From: Diadophis punctatus similis
Taxonomy: Eukaryota; Chordata; Lepidosauria; Squamata; Dipsadidae
NCBI GenBank assembly: GCA_023053685.1
Contig: JALIGW010000004.1
Span: 81,808,797-81,872,796, forward strand
Length of the DNA stretch: 64,000 bases
Reading direction: 5' to 3'
Each line of letters opens with the position of its first letter. Position 1 is the stretch's first letter. Below are positions 11,672 through 21,750 of this stretch, in pieces. Position numbers and translations under genes: made by a program. The notes beneath the pieces are model-generated. The model did not search any database. It was given only the letters and a program-made list of their open reading frames with translations, and was not told the origin of the DNA.

Positions 11672-11694
11672 AAGGATGGATGGATGGATGGATA
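11459..11694. repeat. GGAT, GGCT and GATA tetranucleotide arrays
   Basis: Consecutive GGAT, GGCT (about 11537-11570) and GATA (about 11582-11670) runs. Confidence 0.97.
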
Positions 11695-12347
<653 letters not shown>

Positions 12348-12389
12348 TAAGAATGGATGGGAACAAACGGAAGCGCATTTGAAAAAGGA

Positions 12390-12790
12390 CCTTAGAGATT
12401 TGGTCTCGTGGTTAACGCATCAGGTTAGAAATTGGGAGATGGGGAGTTCTAGTCCCGCTTTAGCCATGAAAGCTGGCTGGGTGACTTTGGGCCAGTCACC
12501 AGGAGACGGGGAGTTCTAGTCCTTCCTTAGCCATGAAAGTTGGCTGGGTGACTTTGGGCTAGTCACAAGGAGACGGGGAGGTCTAGACCAAGCCAGCTGG
12601 GTGACCTTAGACCAATCACCAGGAGATGGAAAGTTATAGTCCTGCCTTAAGCATGAAAGCCAGCTGGGTGACTTTGGGCCTGTCACTCTCTCTCAGCCCA
12701 GCCCACCTCACAGGGTGGTGGTTGTGGGGAAAATAGGAGGAGGAAGGTGTGTTGGATATGTTCTCTGCCTGGAGTTATTTATAAAAATAA
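12390..12790 (+). mobile_element. tRNA-derived SINE with tandem internal repeats
   Basis: A tRNA-like head (TCTCGTGGTTAACGCATCAG) is followed by about four copies of a roughly 66-bp segment containing CATGAAAGCTGGCTGGGTGA. The tail CCCACCTCACAGGGTGGTGG recurs on the minus strand in the SINE at 29525-29788. Confidence 0.75.
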
Positions 12791-12920
12791 TACAGGCAGG
12801 ATAGTTAATAGGTAGGTAGGTAGGTAGTTGATAGCCTCAATGAAGTTGATGTGATTCAGAGCAGAGAATCTAGAAGTGGAAGAGCCGACATTTCTTGTTA
12901 GTTAGAGTGATTAACTAAGT

Positions 12921-13432
12921 CAGGGGCGTGAAACTCAAGGCCCGCGGGATGGATGCGGCCCGTGGGGTGCTTAGATCTGGCCCACGAGGCCGCCCTGGAA
13001 ACAGCGAAGGACCAACCCGCGGTGCCTCTGCCAGCGAAAAGAGAGCTCAGGAGGGCCGCACGTGGCCCCAGGCTCTGTTTTTGGCCGTGACGGCCTCTTG
13101 CAGCCCTCTGCCAGCCTCCCCAAGCTCCGTTTTCGCTGGCAGCGGGCTGCAGGAGACCATTGCGGCTGAAAACGGAATCCGGGCGGGCCACACGTAGCCT
13201 CCTCAGCTCCATTTTTGCTGGCAGAGGACTGCAGGAGGCTGTTGTGGCGAAAAACGGAGCCCAGGTGGGATGCGAGCGCCCCCTCAGGCTCCGTTTTTGC
13301 TGGCAGAGAGGAGGCCGTCACGGCCGAAAACGGAGCCTCGTGTGACATCGAGCTGGCCACGCCCCCCCCAAGCCCCTGAGGTCAAACACAACCCTGATGC
13401 GGCCCTCAATGAAATCGAGTTTGACACCCCTG
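12921..13432. mobile_element. hAT-type MITE, GTGTCAAACTCAAGG family
   Basis: Ends CAGGGGCGTGAAACTCAAGG and TTTGACACCCCTG are inverted. The flanks AACTAAGT and AACTACAG share only their first five bases, so the 8-bp duplication is eroded. The interior has repeated GCTGGCAG..AAAACGGAGC units in alternating orientation. Confidence 0.82.
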
Positions 13433-13437
13433 AACTA

Positions 13438-13535
13438 CAGTAAGTGATTCACTTAACAATTGGGGAGCAAATTCATTTCACACATGTTTCACTTAGGCGC
13501 AGAAACGCTGGGCTCAATTATGGTTGTATGTCAAG
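13438..13535. mobile_element. Fragment of the mariner-like MITE
   Basis: The 3' part of the common MITE, ending in TGTCAAGGACTACCTAC. Confidence 0.75.
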
Positions 13536-13623
13536 GACTACCTACATATACGTGTATGTGTGAATTCTGTACGGTATCCCGGACTGAAGCTGATTGTTCG
13601 TTATTGTTCGATTTTTTTTATAG

Positions 13624-13744
13624 GCACTACTGTGGCCCTGGTTGTTTTAGCTTTGGGGTTTTTGCTGTCGGCTCAGGCTTCGCCACAGGTTACTCTTAAC
13701 CCCGAAAGCCATTCCGGCCAAAACTCCACCTGCACAAAATACAG
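13624..13744 (+). CDS. SLC2A13: SLC2A13 exon, TM9 and start of the large loop
   Basis: The exon supplies TM9 ([18 protein letters not shown]) and the start of the extracellular loop between TM9 and TM10, which is unusually long in HMIT. The 121 bp begin with the last two bases of a Gly codon and end with AG of a Ser codon (TAC AG), matching the neighbouring exon phases. The acceptor is TTTTATAG (13616-13623) and the donor is GTAAGT from 13745. A potential N-glycosylation site (QNSTC) lies near its end. No disruption is seen. Confidence 0.96.
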
Positions 13745-14064
13745 GTAAGTAGTTCCGCTCATTAATCCTTTGAGTTTCTGCAGTGGTTCTAAAATGAAAT
13801 GCAGTATAATGAATGTTCGCATTAGTTAAGAATTTACTAATTAGTCAAGCATTTTGACTGCAGAACTCCCGAAGGATTGATTATTTTCTGGAAGTGACGA
13901 ACCCAGGAGCAATCTTGATATCGCTTTGAATAGTTTAATTGGCACTATTCAAATATTAGAAAAACGTACCTTAATTATTTTTTCCACAGTGGAGGTAACA
14001 ACAACACAAGAATGTAAAACAAAGACCTTTTTAAACCTAATATTCAAAACTGCATTTTTTTGAT
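13745..14064. other. Intron, start of the 17.3-kb intron
   Basis: No recognised repeat or exon here. Confidence 0.6.
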
Positions 14065-14290
14065 TCAATAGTTACAAGGCTGTTTAATAGAACATATTTT
14101 TTTTGGTAGACGATTCCTCAATAATTCCAGATAACAGAGTAATTCTTTAACCATGTACGTATTTTGTCTTAGCTTAATTTCTCTTCTCATGTTATTGCTG
14201 TTCCATGGAGGTTTTTTTTTTTCAACGTACTGAGGATATTCTGTGATTCTCTCTGCTAGTTCCTTCAGTATCTTAGGATGCAATCCAGCT
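14065..14290 (-). mobile_element. Possible CR1 reverse transcriptase remnant, minus strand
   Basis: A minus-strand frame contains LHPKILKELAERITEYPQ, which resembles an N-terminal block of the CR1 reverse transcriptase. It lies just upstream of a plus-strand CR1 3' part (14466 onward), so it may be the inverted 5' part of the same insertion. The assignment is tentative. Confidence 0.4.
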
Positions 14291-14465
14291 ATGATCCTGA
14301 TAAATTATCTTTGATTCTCCTTGACTATCTTAAGTTGTAGCTTCCGTGTTTTCCCAAGGGTTATGATAACGTTTGTAACATCCCCAAAGGAAATATTTTT
14401 TTGTGGCTTCTGATTTCTATTACAAGACCTTTTAACAAGATTATTACGGGCCCGGAGACAAAAAC

Positions 14466-14790
14466 ATATGAAGAATGGTTTGCAGGAATTGGGTTTGGCC
14501 AGTCTAGAGAAAAGAAGAATTAGGGGCGATGTGACAGCAGTGTTCCAGTATTTGAGGGGCTGCCACAAAGAAGAGGGGGTCAGCTTATTTTCCAAAGCAC
14601 CAGAAGGCAAAACAAGAAGCAACGGATGGAAACTAAACAAGGAGAGAAGCAACTTAGAATTAAGGAGAAATTTCCTGACAGTTAGAACAATTAATCAGTG
14701 GAACAATTTGCCTCCAGAAGTTGTAAATGCTCCAACACTGGAAGTTTTTAAGAAGATGTTGGACAACCATTTGTCTGAAATGGTATAGGG
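14466..14790 (+). mobile_element. CR1 LINE 3' region
   Basis: The plus strand encodes the CR1 C-terminal blocks [38 protein letters not shown] and LELRRNFLTVRTINQWNNL, then TLEVFKKMLDNHLSEMV before a stop. The CR1 tail resumes at 15139 after a hAT insertion. Confidence 0.93.
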
Positions 14791-15138
14791 CAGGGTCGGC
14801 AACCTTAAACATTCAAAGAGCCACAAAGGCCCTAATCGGAAGCCCCCCGTTCAATTCTGGAGCTGACCGGAAGTCCGGTTCCCCCACCATAGAGTCTCCT
14901 CCTAGCGCGGCGTCCTTTTTCCTCTACCTGTCCTAACCGAAAGCCCTATCAATTGTGGAGCTGACCGGAAAACCCGCCCCTTGCCATAGAGTGTCCTCTT
15001 AGCATGCCCTGCTTCTCCCCCCCCCCCCCAAAACCGGAAGCTCCTCTCAAAATTGTGGTGCCGACTGGCGACAGGGAGCCGCAGCAGTGGGATGAAAGAG
15101 CCACATGCGGCTCCAGAGCCACGGGTTGCTGACTCCTG
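14791..15138. mobile_element. hAT-type MITE, GTCGGCAACCT family
   Basis: Ends CAGGGTCGGCAACCTT and GGGTTGCTGACTCCTG are inverted and flanked by a perfect 8-bp duplication GTATAGGG (14783-14790, 15139-15146). The interior includes AAGAGCCACATGCGGCTC. A full relative is at 34744-35117. It interrupts a CR1 tail at the same octamer as the MITE at 2799-3312. Confidence 0.92.
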
Positions 15139-15215
15139 GTATAGGGTTTCTTGCGCGAGCAGGGGTTTGGACTAGAAGACCTCCAAGGTCCCTTCCAGCT
15201 GTTTTCTGATTGATT
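15139..15215 (+). mobile_element. CR1 LINE tail
   Basis: Continuation of the CR1 copy at 14466, ending in a (GATT)n run instead of the usual tail. Confidence 0.85.
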
Positions 15216-15296
15216 GATTGATTGACCCAGCTCATCCTAACCTTTAATCTTTTGACACCATCCATACAGGAACAGAATAAAGTACTTCATACTACA

Positions 15297-15462
15297 GCTA
15301 GTCCTTGACTTAATGACCACAACTGAGGCCAACATTTTCATTGCGAAGGAAATTAAATGAGTTTCCCCCCATTTTACGAAATTGCTTTCACAAGTCATTG
15401 GTCTGTGGTTAACTTTAAACAGCCACTAAAGAAATGGATGTAAATTGATAGCTACCTGTCAA
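15297..15462. mobile_element. Mariner-like MITE, internally deleted
   Basis: Starts TAGTCCTTGACTTAATGACC and ends GATAGCTACCTGTC. At about 166 bp it is much shorter than the roughly 400-bp full copies. Confidence 0.7.
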
Positions 15463-15581
15463 AGAATCTCTTTTCCAGAAAAAACCTGTTTACCATGAGA
15501 GTCCCTCTTCGCTAAATCTTTTCAGGCCAAAGCTGGATCTATGAAAGACGTTTTAACTTAATAATAATAATAACAACAGAG

Positions 15582-15800
15582 TTGGAAGGGACCTTGGAGA
15601 TCTTCTAGTCCAACCCCCTGCCTAGGCAGGAAACCCTACACTACTTCAGACAAATGGTTATCCAACATCTTCTTAAAAACTTCCAGTGTTGGAGCATTCA
15701 CAACTTCTGGAGGCAAGCTGTTCCACTGGTTAATTGTTCTAACTGTCAGGAAATTTCTCCTTAGTTCTAAGTTACTTCTCTCCTTGTTTAGTTTCCACTT
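15582..15800 (-). mobile_element. CR1 LINE 3' fragment, minus strand
   Basis: The minus strand encodes WKLNKERSNLELRRNFLTV through TLEVFKKMLDNHLSEVV followed by the CR1 tail. The retroviral array starts 70 bp to the right. Confidence 0.9.
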
Positions 15801-15863
15801 GGATTCCTGCATTGAATTGATCTTGATGGCATAAATAGTTCCTTCTCCTTTACGATTCATATA

Positions 15864-15869
15864 GTCAGA
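15864..15869. repeat. Target-site duplication of the ERV array, left
   Basis: The hexamer GTCAGA directly precedes the first LTR; the same hexamer follows the last LTR at 24176-24181. A single pair around the whole array shows one integration event. Confidence 0.92.
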
Positions 15870-16486
15870 TGTTGCTATCCTATCTTCCCCCAACTTTCGG
15901 GGTTGGACTGGATGACCTGCAAGGTCCCTTCCAACTCTGTTAAAACTCTGTTAAAATCCTCTGAGAGAAATAAGTGCATAACATATGCATGGAAGCTTGT
16001 AAGAGGAAATGGTTAACCACATAGGCTTATGCTAAGAAGCTTGCTGAAACTTAAGTAGGTCAAAATGTCACAGATGTTGAAATGGTTCAGTGGTTCAGAC
16101 AGGTGGCTAGGTTAGGACTTGTGTTACAGGGTCTGTACATCTAGCTGCAAAGGACGGAAATGGCCGACCACAGAATGTTCTCGACATGCTTCAATACCTG
16201 CTTGCTTGGAAACGCAAATAGGGTTCACGTGAAGAAACACATAGGAAGCACGCAGCTATCAATAATGTTATTGGTCCTTGTAATGATTGACACTTGCAAA
16301 CCTCATCTGCGTATGAGGGTCTATATATTCTATTCTGCTAAGCAATAAATCGTCACTTCACCCAGAGAGATCTCGTGTCCTCAAGTTCTTTCTAGGATTA
16401 GGCTTCGTGAGTGGCCCCACTTGGTTGTTGTGCCCAGGTGCCGTCCTGGAGAAGCCGTTCCTCCAGGAGCGGACTGCGGCGCATCA
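15870..16486 (+). repeat. ERV LTR 1 (617 bp)
   Basis: Starts TGTTGCTATCC and ends GCGGCGCATCA. It differs from the other three LTRs by an extra 11 bp near 15930-15955, a duplicated CTCTGTTAAAA. The first 75 bp include a stretch (about 15898-15942) very like the CR1 3' tail. TATATATT lies at about 16322-16329 and AATAAA at 16344-16349, followed by R/U5. A 62-codon frame (16160-16348) crosses U3 in all four LTRs and has no recognisable domain. Confidence 0.95.
16322..16349 (+). promoter_or_regulatory. LTR TATA box and polyadenylation signal
   Basis: TATATATT is followed about 20 bp later by AATAAA, implying a short R region starting near the signal. The same pair recurs in each LTR at +2552 (LTR2, where the unit lacks the 11-bp insertion, about 18885-18912) and then every 2563 bp. 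Confidence 0.75.
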
Positions 16487-16488
16487 AG

Positions 16489-16506
16489 TGGTGACCCCGA
16501 CGACTC
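16489..16506 (+). other. ERV primer binding site, tRNA-Trp-like
   Basis: Two bases after the LTR, TGGTGACCCCGACG matches the start of the primer binding site known for tRNA-Trp-primed avian leukosis-type retroviruses; the last four bases of the 18-mer diverge. Copies occur at 19052-19069 and 21615-21632. Confidence 0.75.
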
Positions 16507-16618
16507 GAACACGCACGTGATTCTTTTCGCCGGACCGACGCAGCTTCGCCGCCGCGTGCCTGAGACCCCATCGCTTACCCACACTCTCGTCGTCGTTCGT
16601 GGAAGCGACTGATCTTTC

Positions 16619-16624
16619 GTAAGT
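16619..16624 (+). promoter_or_regulatory. Candidate retroviral splice donor
   Basis: GTAAGT lies immediately before the gag ATG at 16625, a plausible donor for a spliced env RNA. It is retained in all copies. Confidence 0.5.
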
Positions 16625-17355
16625 ATGGGGGCGGATCTGTCCAAGGAGCAGGTCGCTCATGGAAAGAACTTGGTCAGATTCTCAGAGCTTCTAAAAGTCA
16701 ATTAATAAAGAAATTTGTCCTCCCTACCAAATCTGAATTACGCCAACTGTGGCAACAATGTCCCTCATATCCCGAAAAGGGATCCATCAAATTGTCAGTA
16801 TGGACTGAATTGGGAACTTATTTCCATGCTGCACCATGTGCCCCAATTTACATCATTATGACTTGGAAGTTCATTCTCAAATGCTTGCAACGTGCCTACA
16901 TCAGCGCTGTTTTTGCAACGTTTTGTAAAAAATGGGGAATAGTACAGAAGTTTGGCCAGGGTCAATCGATTTCTGAACGTGCCAACCAGATCCTAAAACA
17001 AAGGCTTAAACGATTTGAGCGGGACAAACATCCCCCTGGCCTCCCATCGAAGCAAGACATCCTTAACAGAGCTTTAACTGGAACTCCACCATCATCTGCA
17101 GCAGAACGGCATTTCTCCACCTCGGTCGGACCACCGGTAAGACCACCCGTTTACTATCAAGAACTTCCGGATCCCACTTGGAAGGGCCCGGCCGGCCTCA
17201 TCACGTGGGGAAGAGTTTACGCTGCCATCGAGCTCCCTGATCGTGTTCTTTGGGTCCCGGGACGACAAGTAAGACCTTTTCTTCCCAAAACAGCACCCTT
17301 GCCAAAGGTCTCGGACGAGGATGCCTCAGGAGAACCAGGACTTGGAGATTGCTAA
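16625..17355 (+). pseudogene. ERV gag matrix fragment fused to integrase C-terminus, copy 1
   Basis: The frame opens at 16625 with Met-Gly, the usual myristoylation start of a matrix protein, but stops at 16705 after 26 codons. The downstream frame, shifted by one base, continues from about 16702 to 17355. Its first part (to about 16895) still resembles class II matrix (QCPSYPEKGSIKL followed by a Trp block). From about 16897 it resembles the end of an integrase core (FCKKWGI, then ERANQILKQRL) and the integrase C-terminal domain (WKGPAGLITWGR, then VLWVPGRQVRP). Capsid, nucleocapsid, protease, reverse transcriptase and the N-terminal integrase are deleted, so no working enzyme can be made. 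The frameshift is shared by all three copies. Copy 1 alone has Leu where the others have Val (codon near 17074). Confidence 0.82.
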
Positions 17356-18424
17356 CCATCCCAACCCAGGGCCCAGCCTGGAGCAACCCCCTCTCTTCAA
17401 CCATCCACCTCTCGAGCTTCCCCCGCCCTACCAGGAAAACGGTCGGGGGCACCTCGAGGAAGATGATGACATCCCACCTCCCTATGAGCCACCATCTCGA
17501 TGTCCCTTTATCCGCTGCACCTTTCATAACCAACCTTTTTCCTTTTCCAAAATGTTTATGGTACCTATGTCTTGCAAACATCTTCTGTATCACCTTGTTA
17601 TATTGTTTTTGCTTTTAACATGTATGTTTTTGGCAATGTGGGTGGGATTTGCAGAATACAATCACCCTCCACAGGTCCCTCATGCCACCTTGCCCCCCTT
17701 TGCCAGTCCAGAAGGACGCCAAGCCCCTTTGCACAGGCGCAGGCGGGCTGTTTCTGCTGGAATGGTAAAGGATTGCTCAGGATGCATAACTCAAGTGCAA
17801 CAGGGGACCACCATCATCAGTACCTTGCTTTTTGCCAATATCCCCCCCGGCAACTTGCAAGGGTCAAGCCACCTGCATCCATAATGGGACTCAATACACA
17901 ACTTGCACCCAGGGCATTTCAACCACCTGCCATAGTCCCACCATCCCCACCCGGTACAACATCACCCTTTGGGCGGGGGTGGGAATAGTAAGTGACTATC
18001 CAGAGGCAGCACTTTTAAAGTATGTGGGAAATTTAATCTAACCAACTGTTGCTTAGAAATTGATGAAACAGGAAAAGTGGTTGCTGATCTTACTGCTGAC
18101 CTTCGAAAACTGGTCCATGTCCCGGTTCAAAAATGGACAGGAATAATGGATGAGGGAGGGTTTCTGGGTGGACTCTTCTGTAATTGGAAACAGGCTTTGC
18201 TTATGCTTGGTATCGCATTATTGGGTCTTATGATGTTGCCATGTCTTATACCTTTACTACGCTCTATGATTGAAAGAGTTATGAAAGCTGCCATGGAGAA
18301 ACAAGCTTTAAATTTGCAGGTATTCGATCAATCGGATACTGAGAAAGGGGCCTCGAGCTCCTTGGATATCCCAGAGTTTCCCATGAAAATTCCACCGCAG
18401 TTTCTGGACAGTAACTCTGCCTAA
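17321..18424 (+). pseudogene. ERV env remnant, copy 1
   Basis: The frame at 17321-17884 starts 35 bp inside the end of the integrase frame, typical pol/env overlap. Its N-terminal 80 residues are Pro-rich with PPPY at residues 34-37 and 52-55 and an acidic run at 46-50. A hydrophobic segment spans residues about 89-110 and RRRR lies at 139-142, a possible furin site that would release a leader. The surface-protein frame then breaks and continues in another frame (within 17832-18041) with Cys-rich sequence and NGT/NIT glycosylation sites. A third frame (17996-18424) gives the transmembrane-subunit end: a C-x7-CC motif near 18025-18055, a membrane anchor ([20 protein letters not shown]) and a cytoplasmic tail. 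The middle of env, including any fusion peptide, is missing and at least two frame breaks are present. Confidence 0.78.
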
Positions 18425-18425
18425 T

Positions 18426-18443
18426 AAAAAAGAAAGGAGGAGA
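18426..18443 (+). other. ERV polypurine tract
   Basis: An 18-base purine run directly abuts the TG that starts LTR2. Copies lie at 20989-21006 and 23552-23569. Confidence 0.85.
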
Positions 18444-19049
18444 TGTTGCTATCCTATCTTCCCCCAACTTTCGGGGTTGGACTGGATGACCTGCAAGGTC
18501 CCTTCCAACTCTGTTAAAATCCTCTGAGAGAAATAAGTGCATAACATATGCATGGAAGCTTGTAAGAGGAAATGGTTAACCACATAGGCTTATGCTAAGA
18601 AGCTTGCTGAAACTTAAGTAGGTCAAAATGTCACAGATGTTGAAATGGTTCAGTGGTTCAGACAGGTGGCTAGGTTAGGACTTGTGTTACAGGGTCTGTA
18701 CATCTAGCTGCAAAGGACGGAAATGGCCGACCACAGAATGTTCTCGACATGCTTCAATACCTGCTTGCTTGGAAACGCAAATAGGGTTCACGTGAAGAAA
18801 CACATAGGAAGCACGCAGCTATCAATAATGTTATTGGTCCTTGTAATGATTGACACTTGCAAACCTCATCTGCGTATGAGGGTCTATATATTCTATTCTG
18901 CTAAGCAATAAATCGTCACTTCACCCAGAGAGATCTCGTGTCCTCAAGTTCTTTCTAGGATTAGGCTTCGTGAGTGGCCCCACTTGGTTGTTGTGCCCAG
19001 GTGCCGTCCTGGAGAAGCCGTTCCTCCAGGAGCGGACTGCGGCGCATCA
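18444..19049 (+). repeat. ERV LTR 2 (606 bp)
   Basis: Shared between unit 1 (as 3' LTR) and unit 2 (as 5' LTR). It lacks the 11-bp duplication of LTR1 and otherwise reads the same. No target duplication is present at its borders. Confidence 0.95.
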
Positions 19050-19187
19050 AGTGGTGACCCCGACGACTCGAACACGCACGTGATTCTTTTCGCCGGACCG
19101 ACGCAGCTTCGCCGCCGCGTGCCTGAGACCCCATCGCTTACCCACACTCTCGTCGTCGTTCGTGGAAGCGACTGATCTTTCGTAAGT

Positions 19188-19918
19188 ATGGGGGCGGATC
19201 TGTCCAAGGAGCAGGTCGCTCATGGAAAGAACTTGGTCAGATTCTCAGAGCTTCTAAAAGTCAATTAATAAAGAAATTTGTCCTCCCTACCAAATCTGAA
19301 TTACGCCAACTGTGGCAACAATGTCCCTCATATCCCGAAAAGGGATCCATCAAATTGTCAGTATGGACTGAATTGGGAACTTATTTCCATGCTGCACCAT
19401 GTGCCCCAATTTACATCATTATGACTTGGAAGTTCATTCTCAAATGCTTGCAACGTGCCTACATCAGCGCTGTTTTTGCAACGTTTTGTAAAAAATGGGG
19501 AATAGTACAGAAGTTTGGCCAGGGTCAATCGATTTCTGAACGTGCCAACCAGATCCTAAAACAAAGGCTTAAACGATTTGAGCGGGACAAACATCCCCCT
19601 GGCCTCCCATCGAAGCAAGACATCCTTAACAGAGCTGTAACTGGAACTCCACCATCATCTGCAGCAGAACGGCATTTCTCCACCTCGGTCGGACCACCGG
19701 TAAGACCACCCGTTTACTATCAAGAACTTCCGGATCCCACTTGGAAGGGCCCGGCCGGCCTCATCACGTGGGGAAGAGTTTACGCTGCCATCGAGCTCCC
19801 TGATCGTGTTCTTTGGGTCCCGGGACGACAAGTAAGACCTTTTCTTCCCAAAACAGCACCCTTGCCAAAGGTCTCGGACGAGGATGCCTCAGGAGAACCA
19901 GGACTTGGAGATTGCTAA
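19188..19918 (+). pseudogene. ERV gag/integrase fusion remnant, copy 2
   Basis: Same layout and same early frameshift as copy 1. One base differs (G for T near 19637, Val instead of Leu). Confidence 0.82.
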
Positions 19919-20987
19919 CCATCCCAACCCAGGGCCCAGCCTGGAGCAACCCCCTCTCTTCAACCATCCACCTCTCGAGCTTCCCCCGCCCTACCAGGAA
20001 AACGGTCGGGGGCACCTCGAGGAAGATGATGACATCCCACCTCCCTATGAGCCACCATCTCGATGTCCCTTTATCCGCTGCACCTTTCATAACCAACCTT
20101 TTTCCTTTTCCAAAATGTTTATGGTACCTATGTCTTGCAAACATCTTCTGTATCACCTTGTTATATTGTTTTTGCTTTTAACATGTATGTTTTTGGCAAT
20201 GTGGGTGGGATTTGCAGAATACAATCACCCTCCACAGGTCCCTCATGCCACCTTGCCCCCCTTTGCCAGTCCAGAAGGACGCCAAGCCCCTTTGCACAGG
20301 CGCAGGCGGGCTGTTTCTGCTGGAATGGTAAAGGATTGCTCAGGATGCATAACTCAAGTGCAACAGGGGACCACCATCATCAGTACCTTGCTTTTTGCCA
20401 ATATCCCCCCCGGCAACTTGCAAGGGTCAAGCCACCTGCATCCATAATGGGACTCAATACACAACTTGCACCCAGGGCATTTCAACCACCTGCCATAGTC
20501 CCACCATCCCCACCCGGTACAACATCACCCTTTGGGCGGGGGTGGGAATAGTAAGTGACTATCCAGAGGCAGCACTTTTAAAGTATGTGGGAAATTTAAT
20601 CTAACCAACTGTTGCTTAGAAATTGATGAAACAGGAAAAGTGGTTGCTGATCTTACTGCTGACCTTCGAAAACTGGTCCATGTCCCGGTTCAAAAATGGA
20701 CAGGAATAATGGATGAGGGAGGGTTTCTGGGTGGACTCTTCTGTAATTGGAAACAGGCTTTGCTTATGCTTGGTATCGCATTATTGGGTCTTATGATGTT
20801 GCCATGTCTTATACCTTTACTACGCTCTATGATTGAAAGAGTTATGAAAGCTGCCATGGAGAAACAAGCTTTAAATTTGCAGGTATTCGATCAATCGGAT
20901 ACTGAGAAAGGGGCCTCGAGCTCCTTGGATATCCCAGAGTTTCCCATGAAAATTCCACCGCAGTTTCTGGACAGTAACTCTGCCTAA
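19884..20987 (+). pseudogene. ERV env remnant, copy 2
   Basis: Identical predicted frames to copy 1, including both PPPY motifs, the RRRR site, the frame breaks and the deletion between surface and transmembrane parts. Confidence 0.78.
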
Positions 20988-21006
20988 TAAAAAAGAAAGG
21001 AGGAGA

Positions 21007-21612
21007 TGTTGCTATCCTATCTTCCCCCAACTTTCGGGGTTGGACTGGATGACCTGCAAGGTCCCTTCCAACTCTGTTAAAATCCTCTGAGAGAAATAAG
21101 TGCATAACATATGCATGGAAGCTTGTAAGAGGAAATGGTTAACCACATAGGCTTATGCTAAGAAGCTTGCTGAAACTTAAGTAGGTCAAAATGTCACAGA
21201 TGTTGAAATGGTTCAGTGGTTCAGACAGGTGGCTAGGTTAGGACTTGTGTTACAGGGTCTGTACATCTAGCTGCAAAGGACGGAAATGGCCGACCACAGA
21301 ATGTTCTCGACATGCTTCAATACCTGCTTGCTTGGAAACGCAAATAGGGTTCACGTGAAGAAACACATAGGAAGCACGCAGCTATCAATAATGTTATTGG
21401 TCCTTGTAATGATTGACACTTGCAAACCTCATCTGCGTATGAGGGTCTATATATTCTATTCTGCTAAGCAATAAATCGTCACTTCACCCAGAGAGATCTC
21501 GTGTCCTCAAGTTCTTTCTAGGATTAGGCTTCGTGAGTGGCCCCACTTGGTTGTTGTGCCCAGGTGCCGTCCTGGAGAAGCCGTTCCTCCAGGAGCGGAC
21601 TGCGGCGCATCA
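21007..21612 (+). repeat. ERV LTR 3 (606 bp)
   Basis: Same as LTR2 by reading; no target duplication at its borders. Confidence 0.95.
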
Positions 21613-21750
21613 AGTGGTGACCCCGACGACTCGAACACGCACGTGATTCTTTTCGCCGGACCGACGCAGCTTCGCCGCCGCGTGCCTGAGACCCCATCGC
21701 TTACCCACACTCTCGTCGTCGTTCGTGGAAGCGACTGATCTTTCGTAAGT

